Origin: Poseidonocella pacifica
GTDB taxonomy: Bacteria > Pseudomonadota > Alphaproteobacteria > Rhodobacterales > Rhodobacteraceae
Direction of reading: 5' to 3'
NCBI RefSeq assembly: GCF_900111875.1
Contig: NZ_FOJU01000002.1
Span: forward strand, 434,001 to 498,000
DNA length: 64,000 bases
Positions 35,548 to 44,130 of the stretch are shown piece by piece. Below the pieces are notes generated by a model that was given only the letters and a program-made list of their open reading frames with translations, was not told where the DNA came from and searched no databases. Within the stretch, counting starts at the first letter, position 1. Each line of letters starts with the position of its first letter. A program made the translations under genes and the position numbers.

Positions 35548-35565
35548 TTAGGACTTTTGTCCTAA
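35548..35565. promoter_or_regulatory. Perfect palindrome upstream of the recombinase operon (candidate operator)
   Basis: TTAGGAC-TTTT-GTCCTAA is an 18-base perfect palindrome in the gap between the divergent hypothetical gene and the small gene preceding the recombinase. Such symmetry is typical of a dimeric repressor site. The seven-base half TTAGGAC also occurs in the cyclase/WYL divergent region (28436-28442). Confidence 0.55.
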
Positions 35566-35647
35566 GATGTTCTCTTTATGTTCTCGCAACGGGACAAAGG
35601 AGAGCACGAACCAGACAAAGGCCCAGAAGGGCGGAAAGGATAAGCCG

Positions 35648-35986
35648 ATGACACGGGCAGAAGAGACGAGCACAGCGCGCAGCGCATCCCCCACACTGAC
35701 CATCGATTGGGAGGCTTACGCCGCCCTGCTGGAAGAAGGGGAGCATAGCGAGGCAGAGGCGCGCGAGTTGATCGAAACGCTCTGGAGCATCGTTGTCGCC
35801 TTTGTCGATCTGGGCTTTGGCATCCATCCCGTCCAACAAGCCTGTGGAGAAGGATCGGAAAATGCGGAAAGTCTCACGCCCGATGTGCTATCCTCATTCC
35901 TGAACTCAGCAAAGCAAGAGCAACAGGAAACAGCTGCGACGGAGGAGGACCACCCTCGTGACGCAGGCGAAAGGAGTCCATCATGA
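35648..35986 (+). CDS. small acidic protein co-translated with the recombinase
   Basis: This 112-residue protein starts MTRAEETSTARSASPTLTID; AAAGGA stands before the ATG at 35648, so the longer frame from 35567 is unlikely. The central part (LIETLWSIVVAFVDLGFGIHPVQQAC) is helical and hydrophobic, and both ends are polar and acidic. Its stop overlaps the recombinase start (ATGA). It could be a recombination directionality factor or regulator, judging only from position; no DNA-binding motif is evident. Confidence 0.7.
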   Translation: MTRAEETSTARSASPTLTIDWEAYAALLEEGEHSEAEARELIETLWSIVVAFVDLGFGIHPVQQACGEGSENAESLTPDVLSSFLNSAKQEQQETAATEEDHPRDAGERSPS

Positions 35987-37836
35987 AAGGAGAGGCAACC
36001 ATTCAGTCCCAGAAGGCCGTGATCTATTGCCGCGTATCCGGCGCCAAGCAGGTGCGCGAGGGCGATGGCCTGCATTCCCAGGAAACCCGCTGCCGGGAAT
36101 ATGCGAAGTATAAAGGCTATGAGGTTCTAGACGTCTTCACCGACGACATGACCGGCAAGGCCTCGGCCCGACCGGGCATGCAATCCATGCTGGGCTTTCT
36201 GCAAATGAATGCAGACGCCTCATCGAAGATCGTGGTCATCATCGATGATATCAGCCGCTTGGCCCGTGGCCTGACCGCCCACCTGGAATTGCGTCAGTCT
36301 CTCCTGCAAGCGGGCGGCAAGCTGGAAAGCCCGTCCATCGAGTTTGGCGAGGACAGCGACTCCATTCTTGTCGAAAACCTCCTCGCCTCCGTGGCCCAGC
36401 ATCAGCGGGAGAAGAATGGCGAGCAGACGGCCAACCGTATGCGGGGGCGTTTGCTCAACGGCTATGCCGTCTTCCCCGCCCCGATCGGCTATCGCTATGA
36501 GAAGCGCTCCGGTGAAGGCAAGCTGCTGGTGCGGGATGAACCCTTGGCCTCCATCGTGCAGGAAGTATTGGAGGGCTATGCGTCTGGCCGGTTTGAAACA
36601 CAGGTCGAGATCACCCGCTATCTGGAATCCATCCCTGCGTTCCCGAAAGACCTGCCCAATGGCAAAATCCGCCAACAGAAGGTCAGCGATATTCTGAACC
36701 GCGTGATCTATGCAGGTCATATCGAACATGAGCCCTGGGGCGTCACACGCCGGAAGGGTAAGCATGAACCATTGATCTCATTGGAGACCTATGAGCGCAT
36801 CCAGGCACGCAAGGCGGCGCGGAACGTCGCGCCCATGCGCAAAGACCTGAATGAAGACTTCCCCTTACGTGGCTCACTCACATGCGCGGACTGCGGAAAG
36901 CCTATGACCTCCTGCTGGTCGCGGAGCAGCACCGGCAAGCGATATCCCTATTATTGGTGCAAGACGAGCGGCTGCACCGCCTATCGAAAATCCATCCGCA
37001 GCGAGAAAATCGAGGGGCAGTTTGAGACGATGTTGCGCAACCTCTCTCCAACGAAAGGCCTGCTCTCGATTGTCACTGCCATGTTCAAGGATGCCTGGAG
37101 TCAGCGGCAGGATCAGATCGATGCCAGCCAAACCGATCTCAAGCGCCAGATCACGGAGATCGAGTCAAAGACAGCGAGCCTGCTCGATCGCATCGTCATG
37201 AGCGAAAACCCAAGTGTCATCGCAGCCTATGAGAAGCGCATCACGGAACTGGACAAGGAAAAGCTGATCCTGGCCGATAAGCTCGATCAAGACAGCAAAC
37301 CGCTGCACCCCTTCGCCGAGATGTTCGAACTTTCTTTGGACTTTCTCTCAAGCCCTTGGAAACTCTGGGAAAGCGGCTCACTTGCGCTGCGCAAAACAGT
37401 CCTTAGACTGGTCTTGAACGAGCCTTTGTCCTTCGATCCCAAAACGGGGCTTCGAACGCCGCAAGTGACTGTTCCGTTTCGATTTTTAGGGATGAGCACA
37501 GAAAACTGTGAAATGGTGCGGTCGAGAAGACTCGAACTTCCACGGGTGTTACCCCACAGCGACCTCAACGCTGCGCGTCTACCAATTCCGCCACGACCGC
37601 ACTGTCTTGACTTGGTGAGGCGCTCTTTAGCTGAGGCATCGGGGCACCTCAAGAGACATTTTCCAAAAATTCGCACGACATGGGGCGGGCACGCGATTGG
37701 CGCCCGCCGGCAGTCTTGTCACTCTGATATCTGGAAGGTCGGCAGGCCGACACTCGCCTCGACCGGCTGCGGCATCGTCCCGCCCCCACCAAGTTGGACG
37801 GCTGCGGCTTGGATGAGGTTAACCCGCTCCGGCTGA
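35983..37836 (+). CDS. large serine recombinase, with C terminus replaced by integration
   Basis: The N-terminal resolvase domain has the catalytic serine in AVIYCRVSGAKQVREGDGLH, and IDDISRLARG further on. A recombinase domain follows (about 170-285), a zinc ribbon (LTCADCGKPMTSCW, then YYWCKTSGC), and a coiled-coil part at about 375-435. Up to residue 510 the protein looks native. Beyond GMSTENCE the frame crosses the att core and continues through antisense tRNA-Leu (RRLELPRVLPHSDLNAARLP) into the chromosome, giving 617 codons. The native tail lies at 21978-22100 on the other end of the element. The integrated form may therefore differ in activity. Confidence 0.9.
   Translation: MKGEATIQSQKAVIYCRVSGAKQVREGDGLHSQETRCREYAKYKGYEVLDVFTDDMTGKASARPGMQSMLGFLQMNADASSKIVVIIDDISRLARGLTAHLELRQSLLQAGGKLESPSIEFGEDSDSILVENLLASVAQHQREKNGEQTANRMRGRLLNGYAVFPAPIGYRYEKRSGEGKLLVRDEPLASIVQEVLEGYASGRFETQVEITRYLESIPAFPKDLPNGKIRQQKVSDILNRVIYAGHIEHEPWGVTRRKGKHEPLISLETYERIQARKAARNVAPMRKDLNEDFPLRGSLTCADCGKPMTSCWSRSSTGKRYPYYWCKTSGCTAYRKSIRSEKIEGQFETMLRNLSPTKGLLSIVTAMFKDAWSQRQDQIDASQTDLKRQITEIESKTASLLDRIVMSENPSVIAAYEKRITELDKEKLILADKLDQDSKPLHPFAEMFELSLDFLSSPWKLWESGSLALRKTVLRLVLNEPLSFDPKTGLRTPQVTVPFRFLGMSTENCEMVRSRRLELPRVLPHSDLNAARLPIPPRPHCLDLVRRSLAEASGHLKRHFPKIRTTWGGHAIGARRQSCHSDIWKVGRPTLASTGCGIVPPPPSWTAAAWMRLTRSG
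37511..37520. other. attR core (right copy of the 10-bp direct repeat, in tRNA-Leu)
   Basis: AAATGGTGCG here covers the CCA end, the discriminator and the first acceptor bases of the minus-strand tRNA-Leu, and lies in frame inside the recombinase gene. The tRNA gene stays complete after integration because its body is on the chromosomal side. Confidence 0.75.
37514..37600 (-). tRNA. tRNA-Leu (anticodon GAG)
   Basis: The minus strand gives a full 87-base type II tRNA with encoded CCA. It has acceptor GCGGTCG/CGACCGC, anticodon stem CAGCG/CGCTG with loop TTGAGGT (anticodon GAG, read for CUC/CUU leucine codons), a long variable arm and the TTCGAGT T-loop. It is the integration target of the element. 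Confidence 0.97.
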
Positions 37837-39338
37837 CCGGGCGCGAAGACCGCGGCCGCGCCGCCGGAAATCGCGGAGGTTGCACCGTCATACCAAGCGG
37901 TTGCCATATCAGCCCGCTCAGGCGCGCCGAACCCCAAGGCAAGGTGATGCCCCAGCAATTCGCCGTAGGGAGCCTCCCCCATTGCGCTAAGCAACAGCGC
38001 GGAGCCGATCGCCACATCCATATCCTCGGTGCGGTATCCCGTTCCAAGGCAGATCTTTGCCGTTCCGGACAGTTGCGCGGCATCCAATCCACTGTTGAGG
38101 ACGAAGGCTCCGACATCCCGCAGCACCTCATCGCGCGGCTTGATCGCGATGGAGGCGGCATAGGGCTTGAGGGCCGGGCCATACTGACCGCACATCTGCG
38201 CCACTTGTGCAGCGCTCACACCTTGAAGCGCTTGGCCCATCTGATCCGAAACCTCCATCGAGAAAGCCCGGGCGAGACAGAATTGCTCGTTCAGGACGAG
38301 CATGGGCTCGCCCATCGTAGCCAAGGTGACGAAACCGCCATTGGCGTTGGTCAGCAGACTGACCTTGCTACAATGACTGCCCAGCGTTGGCTTGGCAGAG
38401 GCAAGACCGGTGGTGGGGAGCAAAGGCAGAGCCGCCATAACCGTACCCGGGGTCTCGGTTGCGGGTGCCGGAGTGGGCATGGGGGCCGCCGGTGCGGCCG
38501 CGGGAATTGGCGTCTGCGCAATGGAACACGTTGCGCCAGAACACGAGAAATTGGCCGGGACCGGATTCGAAGCCAGCATGTTGTTGCGCGCATAGCCATT
38601 CGAGGTGGAGACGAAGACCATCGTCTGACACTGGTTCGCACCACACCAATAGCTCGACCCGCTATAGGAGGTATCGAGAATGTAGTCGGTCCGGCCATCC
38701 CCGTTCAGATCAGCAAGCTGGATGAACCCCGACCGCTGAAGGAGTTGTTCAGCAGAAGGGTCCGAGCTTTCGGCGACCTCATCCACTGCTTGCGAGACTT
38801 CGATCGGCAGCCCGGAGTACCCAGCTTTTGGCACCTCTACCGCTGCGACCGTGCCGCCTGACATGATGTCCCGCTGTGCCTTGAGCAATGCCTTCGCGCC
38901 CAAGGGACTGGTGGAGACAAGCCGCATCGCGTCCGCTGCGCCGCTGGTGCCACGATGATAGGCACCGACAAGGACAGATCGTTCGTATTCGTTGAGCGTG
39001 CCCGTCACGGGAAACGCCATGAACGCCTGATAGCTCGACACCGCGCTGCGCGTCCGGCTGCCCATCACACCATCCGGGGACCCAGCGGGAAATCCGAAAT
39101 AATTCAGGGAGGTCTGCAGTTCCCGCGTTTGCGCCCTTGCGGGGGATGGTTTGGCGGTCCGATACACTGTGCGGGTTTGGGTTCGCGGCTGTTGGCGCTG
39201 ATTGTTCATGATCGCGCCGCCGATCATCCCGCCGATGATCCCGCCGACAATATCGGCCCCATCCGCTGCGGCTTGTTGCACTGGCGCCAAGGCCACGCCA
39301 GCCGCCACGGCCATTCCAATAACGGATTTGCTCACCAT
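37719..39338 (-). CDS. exported peptidoglycan-binding-domain protein
   Basis: The 539-residue protein starts MVSKSVIGMAVAAGVALAPV, a signal peptide, with AGGGA before the ATG at 39338; the frame upstream is non-coding. A glycine-rich stretch (IVGGIIGGMIGGAIM) may insert in the membrane. A peptidoglycan-binding domain follows (TRELQTSLNYFGFPAGSPDGVMG), then an FG-GAP-like segment (LADLNGDGRTDYIL), a proline/alanine linker and a cysteine-containing C-terminal domain. It probably sits in the periplasm or outer envelope. Its exact role is unknown. Four or more cysteines in the second half could form disulfides. Confidence 0.75.
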   Translation of the reverse strand: MVSKSVIGMAVAAGVALAPVQQAAADGADIVGGIIGGMIGGAIMNNQRQQPRTQTRTVYRTAKPSPARAQTRELQTSLNYFGFPAGSPDGVMGSRTRSAVSSYQAFMAFPVTGTLNEYERSVLVGAYHRGTSGAADAMRLVSTSPLGAKALLKAQRDIMSGGTVAAVEVPKAGYSGLPIEVSQAVDEVAESSDPSAEQLLQRSGFIQLADLNGDGRTDYILDTSYSGSSYWCGANQCQTMVFVSTSNGYARNNMLASNPVPANFSCSGATCSIAQTPIPAAAPAAPMPTPAPATETPGTVMAALPLLPTTGLASAKPTLGSHCSKVSLLTNANGGFVTLATMGEPMLVLNEQFCLARAFSMEVSDQMGQALQGVSAAQVAQMCGQYGPALKPYAASIAIKPRDEVLRDVGAFVLNSGLDAAQLSGTAKICLGTGYRTEDMDVAIGSALLLSAMGEAPYGELLGHHLALGFGAPERADMATAWYDGATSAISGGAAAVFAPGQPERVNLIQAAAVQLGGGGTMPQPVEASVGLPTFQISE

Positions 39339-39510
39339 GATCTGTCCCTCGAATTGATCCACCACTAAAGGGATAAATCTACCACGATTCCTTGCCGTAG
39401 GGTTAAGAAATTCGATTATTGGTGCCACCGGCGCTTCTCGATTGAATCGCAGTGAATTGACAATGAACTTCAAGCGGGCCATGCCGCTGGCCTCGTCAGG
39501 AGGGCATGAA

Positions 39511-40191
39511 ATGGTGGAATGGATCGTCAGCGAGGGACTCACCGACTATGCCGACGCGCTGGCGCGGATGGAAGCACGCGCCGAAGCCATCGCGACCGGA
39601 AGCGCCGAAGAAGCCATTTGGCTGCTGGAACACCCCCCTCTTTACACCGCTGGCACGAGTGCTCAGCCGCAGGATCTTGTCGATGCTGATCGGTTTCCGG
39701 TGCACCAGACGCGGCGCGGCGGCCAGTATACCTATCACGGGCCGGGCCAGCGGGTCGCTTACGTCATGCTGAACGTGGGCCAGCGCGGCAAGGACGTGCG
39801 GCAATTCGTGAAGCACCTTGAAAGCTGGGTGATCGCAACTCTGGCGGAGTTCAACCTGCGTGGCGAGATCCGACAGGGCCGCGTGGGCGTATGGGTCCCT
39901 CGCCCCGACAAGCCGCTTGGGCTTGATGGCGCACCACAGGAGGACAAGATTGCCGCCATCGGCATCCGCTTGCGCCGCTGGGTTTCGTTTCATGGAATCT
40001 CGATCAATGTGGAGCCAGACCTCAGCCATTTTGACGGAATCGTCCCCTGCGGCATTCGCGAACACGGCGTCACGAGCCTCGTGGACCTCGGCCTTCCGGT
40101 GAGCATGGCCGATCTTGACCTTGCTTTGATGAAGAGTTTCGAGTCGATCTTTGGAGATCGACCCATGCAGGCGGCCCACAGCGCGCCATGA
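39511..40191 (+). CDS. lipB: octanoyltransferase LipB
   Basis: This 226-residue enzyme transfers octanoyl groups from acyl carrier protein to lipoyl domains. Motifs present are [13 protein letters not shown], the [13 protein letters not shown] substrate pocket, and [22 protein letters not shown] with the catalytic lysine. The catalytic Cys is in [14 protein letters not shown]. The ATG at 39511 has AGGAGGG six bases upstream, so the frame start at 39442 is not used. The gene diverges from the peptidoglycan-binding protein gene. Confidence 0.95.
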   Translation: MVEWIVSEGLTDYADALARMEARAEAIATGSAEEAIWLLEHPPLYTAGTSAQPQDLVDADRFPVHQTRRGGQYTYHGPGQRVAYVMLNVGQRGKDVRQFVKHLESWVIATLAEFNLRGEIRQGRVGVWVPRPDKPLGLDGAPQEDKIAAIGIRLRRWVSFHGISINVEPDLSHFDGIVPCGIREHGVTSLVDLGLPVSMADLDLALMKSFESIFGDRPMQAAHSAP

Positions 40192-40324
40192 GACGCACCG
40201 CGAAAAAATATGTTGCTGCGGCAAAAGCGTGCATTGCCCCCCCGAAGCACGCATTCTAAAACATGCATTGAAGCACCGCGCGTGAGGCGACTCCCGCGGC
40301 CACAATTCAATTGAGGAGGCAGAC

Positions 40325-42001
40325 ATGGCGGACGCAGCCATTCACGGCCACGAACACCACGATCAGCGGGGCTTCTTCACCCGTTGGTTCATGTCGACCA
40401 ACCACAAGGACATTGGCATCCTCTACCTCTTCGTAGCGGGCGCCGTCGGGTTCATCTCGGTGGCCTTTACCGTCTATATGCGGATGGAACTGATGCACCC
40501 GGGCGTACAATACATGTGCGCGGACGGGTGGCGTTTCTTCGGCGGAATGGGTGGAGAAACCTGCGCACCGAACGGGCACCTGTGGAACGTGATGATCACG
40601 TACCATGGCGTGTTGATGATGTTCTTCGTGGTCATTCCTGCGCTCTTCGGCGGTTTCGGCAACTACTTCATGCCGCTCCAGATCGGCGCGCCGGACATGG
40701 CGTTCCCGCGGATGAACAACCTCAGCTTCTGGCTCTACGTCGCCGGCACCTGTCTGGGCATCGCGTCCCTGCTCGCTCCCGGCGGCAACGGACAGCTCGG
40801 CTCAGGGGTTGGCTGGGTGCTTTACCCGCCGCTCTCGACCTCCGAGGCCGGAATGTCGATGGATCTGGCGATTTTCGCGGTGCACGTCTCCGGCGCATCC
40901 TCGATCCTCGGCGCGATCAACATGATCACCACCTTCCTGAACATGCGCGCTCCCGGCATGACGCTCTTCAAGGTGCCGCTTTTCGCGTGGTCGATCTTCG
41001 TGACTGCATGGCTGATCCTTCTGGCCCTCCCCGTCCTGGCCGGCGCCATCACGATGCTGCTGACCGACCGTAACTTCGGCACGACCTTCTTCCAGCCTTC
41101 TGGCGGCGGCGACCCGATCCTTTACCAGCATATCCTGTGGTTCTTCGGACACCCCGAGGTCTACATCATCATCCTGCCCGGCTTTGGCATTATCTCCCAC
41201 GTGATCGCCACGTTCTCGCGCAAGCCGGTCTTTGGCTATCTGCCGATGGTCTGGGCACTGATTGCGATCGGCGTGCTGGGTTTCGTCGTCTGGGCGCACC
41301 ACATGTACACCGTGGGCTTGTCCCTGACGCAGCAGAGCTACTTCATGATGGCCACCATGGTGATCGCGGTACCTACGGGGGTGAAGATCTTCTCCTGGAT
41401 CGCGACGATGTGGGGCGGATCGATTGAGTTCAAAACCCCGATGCTCTGGGCCTTCGGCTTTCTGTTCCTCTTCACCGTGGGCGGCGTGACGGGCATCGTG
41501 CTGAGCCAGGCCGGGGTCGACCGCGCCTATCACGATACCTACTATGTCGTTGCGCACTTCCACTATGTGATGTCGCTCGGGGCGGTGTTCTGCATCTTTG
41601 CGGGGATCTACTTCTACTTCCCCAAGATGTCCGGCCGCATGTATCCTGAATGGGCCGGGAAACTGCACTTCTGGATGATGTTCATCGGTGCAAACCTGAC
41701 CTTCTTCCCCCAGCACTTCCTGGGCCGTCAGGGCATGCCGCGTCGCTACATCGACTATCCTGACGCGTTCGCAACGTGGAACTATGTCTCATCATGGGGT
41801 GCCTTCCTCTCCTTCGCATCCTTCCTCTTCTTCATCGGCGTCATCTTCTACAGCCTCGCTCGCGGGCCCCGCGCAACTGCCGCGAACCCGTGGAACGAAT
41901 ACGCCGATACGTTGGAGTGGACCCTGCCCTCACCCCCGCCGGAGCATACGTTCGAACAGCTCCCGAAACGGGAAGACTGGGACAAACACCCGGCACACTG
42001 A
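40325..42001 (+). CDS. ctaD: cytochrome c oxidase subunit I (aa3 type)
   Basis: The 558-residue protein is a haem-copper oxidase subunit I with about twelve membrane helices. It begins after [12 protein letters not shown], the usual entry into helix I. Haem a and CuB ligands are visible: [19 protein letters not shown] after the helix II His (TYHGVLMM), [10 protein letters not shown] with the cross-linked His-Tyr pair, and the double His in [27 protein letters not shown] carries the last haem ligands. AGGAGG precedes the ATG. Only subunit I is here; the partner subunits are elsewhere. A strong terminator follows. Confidence 0.97.
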   Translation: MADAAIHGHEHHDQRGFFTRWFMSTNHKDIGILYLFVAGAVGFISVAFTVYMRMELMHPGVQYMCADGWRFFGGMGGETCAPNGHLWNVMITYHGVLMMFFVVIPALFGGFGNYFMPLQIGAPDMAFPRMNNLSFWLYVAGTCLGIASLLAPGGNGQLGSGVGWVLYPPLSTSEAGMSMDLAIFAVHVSGASSILGAINMITTFLNMRAPGMTLFKVPLFAWSIFVTAWLILLALPVLAGAITMLLTDRNFGTTFFQPSGGGDPILYQHILWFFGHPEVYIIILPGFGIISHVIATFSRKPVFGYLPMVWALIAIGVLGFVVWAHHMYTVGLSLTQQSYFMMATMVIAVPTGVKIFSWIATMWGGSIEFKTPMLWAFGFLFLFTVGGVTGIVLSQAGVDRAYHDTYYVVAHFHYVMSLGAVFCIFAGIYFYFPKMSGRMYPEWAGKLHFWMMFIGANLTFFPQHFLGRQGMPRRYIDYPDAFATWNYVSSWGAFLSFASFLFFIGVIFYSLARGPRATAANPWNEYADTLEWTLPSPPPEHTFEQLPKREDWDKHPAH

Positions 42002-42007
42002 TCGCCA

Positions 42008-42040
42008 AAGGCCCGGAGGAAACTCCGGGCCTTCTTGTTT
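42008..42040 (+). terminator. Intrinsic terminator of ctaD
   Basis: AAGGCCCGGAG-GAAA-CTCCGGGCCTT is an 11-pair perfect hairpin with a stable GAAA loop, followed by CTTGTTT. Confidence 0.9.
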
Positions 42041-42143
42041 GGTGCCGACAACGAAGTCTTGGTTAGATTTCATTCTTTTGAATCGGATGCAGTGTCACTG
42101 CTCCTGTTCGGCAGACGTCACCTATCCTTGCATTGGTCAGAAT

Positions 42144-42184
42144 CAAAAAGGCCCGGACGGGGCGTGACGATCCCCCTTCCGAGC
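42144..42184 (-). terminator. Intrinsic terminator of the CBS-domain gene
   Basis: On the minus strand GGCTCGGAAGGGG pairs, with a few mismatches, with CCCCGTCCGGGCC and is followed by TTTTTG. It lies just downstream of the CBS-domain stop codon. Confidence 0.7.
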
Positions 42185-42205
42185 CAAAGAGACTTGGGTA
42201 ATCGC

Positions 42206-42640
42206 TCAGCCGTATACGGCTTGCATCCCTGAGTAGTCGCGGAACCGTTCCACGAGAAGGCGGTTCTCGGTCGGGATATCCCGCATGGAAATCATCCCGA
42301 TCAGCTTGTTGCCGGCATCGCAGACCGGCAGGTGGCGAAACTGGCCAGCCAACATGATATCCATCGCCGAGGCGGGGCTATCTTCCGGCCCGAGGGTCAC
42401 GGGTTCACGGGTCATCACCTCGGAAACGAGCGTGGTCGACGTGTCTCTTCCACCGATGACACAACGTCGAATAACATCGCGCTCACTGAGAATACCGACC
42501 AGACGCCCGTTTTCCACTACGGGTAGAGCGCCAATATTGCGCGTGCTCAGGATCATGCAGGCCTCCCCCACCGTGCGAGTCGCGTCGATCGAAAACATGG
42601 GCCTATCGCTGAGCAGTTCGGAAATTGATTTGATATACAT
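42206..42640 (-). CDS. CBS-domain protein
   Basis: The 144-residue protein has two CBS motifs in tandem: IDATRTVGEACMILSTRNIGALPVVENGRLVGILSERDVIR (two parts), and VTLGPEDSPASAMDIMLAGQFRHLPV followed by KLIGMISMRDI. Paired CBS motifs form a Bateman module that binds adenine nucleotides such as AMP, ATP or NADH. Single-module proteins like this often act as energy-state sensors of unknown target. It stands alone between ctaD and the MauG-like gene. Confidence 0.9.
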   Translation of the reverse strand: MYIKSISELLSDRPMFSIDATRTVGEACMILSTRNIGALPVVENGRLVGILSERDVIRRCVIGGRDTSTTLVSEVMTREPVTLGPEDSPASAMDIMLAGQFRHLPVCDAGNKLIGMISMRDIPTENRLLVERFRDYSGMQAVYG

Positions 42641-42822
42641 GGGTTTAATCCGCCACTGAAAGAATAACCCTTACGTAACACTTTCTTCGCGAACGTCAGA
42701 GTGAGAGATTCCTGACCTTCCGGGCAGGACGCCACTGAAACCTCCCGAGCCAACTTCGTTGCCCAAGAGCCTTGAACGAAATCCAACGGTGGTGTTCTCT
42801 GCGCCCGTCTTGGGAGTACGCG

Positions 42823-44130
42823 ATGAAACTGTCGAAAATCATAGGCGCTTTGCTGGTGCTTCTCGCGCGCCCCATCGCCGCGGACCCTCTCCCCGACCCT
42901 ATCACCGGCGACGCCTACCGAAAGACCGACCCGGTCGCCGTTCGGCTTGGCCAGCTTCTCTTCTATGATCCGATCCTGTCGGGAAACCGCAACATATCCT
43001 GCGCCTCCTGCCACCATCCCCGGTTCGGGACGGGAGATGGCGTCTCGCTGAACATCGGTGAAGGCGGGCTGGGTCTTGGCCCTGACCGTGTGGCCGACCC
43101 GCTCAACCCGCCAGAGGAACTGGTTCCCCGAAACGCACCCGCTCTGTGGAACCTCGGCGCGCATGAATTCACGGTGCTGTTCCACGACGGTCGCATCGAA
43201 ACAGACCCCTCCCGCCCAACTGGATTGCGCACGCCGCTAGAGGATGAGATGGTCGAAGGGTTCGCCAATGTACTTTCGGCGCAGACAATGTTTCCGGTCC
43301 TCAGCCAGGATGAGATGGCCGGGCACTATGCCGAAAACGATGTGGCAAAGGCGACGAGACAAGGGTTGATCACTGGCCCCGGCGGATCTTGGGACCGTAT
43401 TGCCCGGCGGGTCACCGCATTGCCCGAGTACCGGGCGGGATTCGAGGAATGGCTCGGCAAGCCTGGGGCAGAGGTCACTTTTGCGGATATCTCTAATGCG
43501 ATTTCCGACTTTATAGCCGCAGAATGGCGCGCGGATCAAAGCCCGTTCGATGCACATCTTCGCGGAGATATGCCTTTGGAGGGCAGTGCCCTGCAAGGTA
43601 TGACACTCTTTTATGGCGAGGCCGGCTGTTCCTCCTGCCATTCAGGGCCGTTTCAAAGCGATCACAGTTTCCACGCCATGGGCGTCCCGCAATTTGGCCC
43701 TGGAAAAGCGGCGAGGTTCGAACAGCACACCAAGGATCTTGGGCGCATGCGCGTCACCGGTCGCGCCGAGGATGCTTACGCGTTTCGCACCCCGAGCTTG
43801 CGCAATATTACGGTCACCGCTCCCTATGGGCATACGGGAAGCCACCTGAATCTGCGGGCATTTTTGTTGCACCACATAGATCCCCGGAGGCCCTACGATC
43901 CTGCGCAGGCGGTGCTTCCCGTCGCCCTCCACGATCCCTTCAGGCCATTGCTGGACCTCGACGAGGCGGAAGCCATCCTTGCGGCTGTCCCCACGTCAGA
44001 GATCATACTGGATGAAGCAGAGATTGATGCGATCCTCGCATTTCTGAATGCTTTGACCGATGAAGGCGCGGTCGCGGGGCGGCTTGGGGTCCCCCACACG
44101 GTCCCCAGCGGCCTGCCAGTCGATCGCTAA
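42823..44130 (+). CDS. dihaem cytochrome c peroxidase / MauG-like protein
   Basis: The 435-residue protein starts MKLSKIIGALLVLLARPIAA, a signal peptide, with GGGAG before the ATG at 42823. It has two c-type haem sites, CASCHH near the start and CSSCHS in the second domain, each preceded by a GQLLFYDPILS- or TLFYGEAG-type family segment. FRTPSLRNITVTAPYGHTGS is the conserved region near the second haem. The protein is periplasmic and reduces peroxide or oxidises a protein partner. Its stop overlaps the convergent CRTAC1-like gene by four bases. Confidence 0.92.
   Translation: MKLSKIIGALLVLLARPIAADPLPDPITGDAYRKTDPVAVRLGQLLFYDPILSGNRNISCASCHHPRFGTGDGVSLNIGEGGLGLGPDRVADPLNPPEELVPRNAPALWNLGAHEFTVLFHDGRIETDPSRPTGLRTPLEDEMVEGFANVLSAQTMFPVLSQDEMAGHYAENDVAKATRQGLITGPGGSWDRIARRVTALPEYRAGFEEWLGKPGAEVTFADISNAISDFIAAEWRADQSPFDAHLRGDMPLEGSALQGMTLFYGEAGCSSCHSGPFQSDHSFHAMGVPQFGPGKAARFEQHTKDLGRMRVTGRAEDAYAFRTPSLRNITVTAPYGHTGSHLNLRAFLLHHIDPRRPYDPAQAVLPVALHDPFRPLLDLDEAEAILAAVPTSEIILDEAEIDAILAFLNALTDEGAVAGRLGVPHTVPSGLPVDR

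Larger units (their letters stand above)
21976..37520. mobile_element. Integrative mobilisable element inserted at tRNA-Leu(GAG), with a defence-gene cargo
   Basis: Both ends carry AAATGGTGCG; the right copy overlaps the CCA end and acceptor stem of tRNA-Leu. The element has a large serine recombinase at the right end, and a mobC-like gene plus MOBP relaxase at the left end, but no type IV secretion genes. It is therefore mobilisable rather than self-transmissible. The cargo between 23.8 and 35.5 kb contains ArdC, a possible HEPN protein, a Pycsar-like module, an HD hydrolase pair and a zincin. Several cargo genes are clearly richer in A+T than the host genes. In-frame continuity of the recombinase across the repeat supports the boundaries. 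Confidence 0.85.

Noticed and set aside
37525-37836. C-terminal domain of the serine recombinase
   Set aside because: These codons run antisense through tRNA-Leu and flanking chromosome, so they are a product of the insertion site, not a domain.
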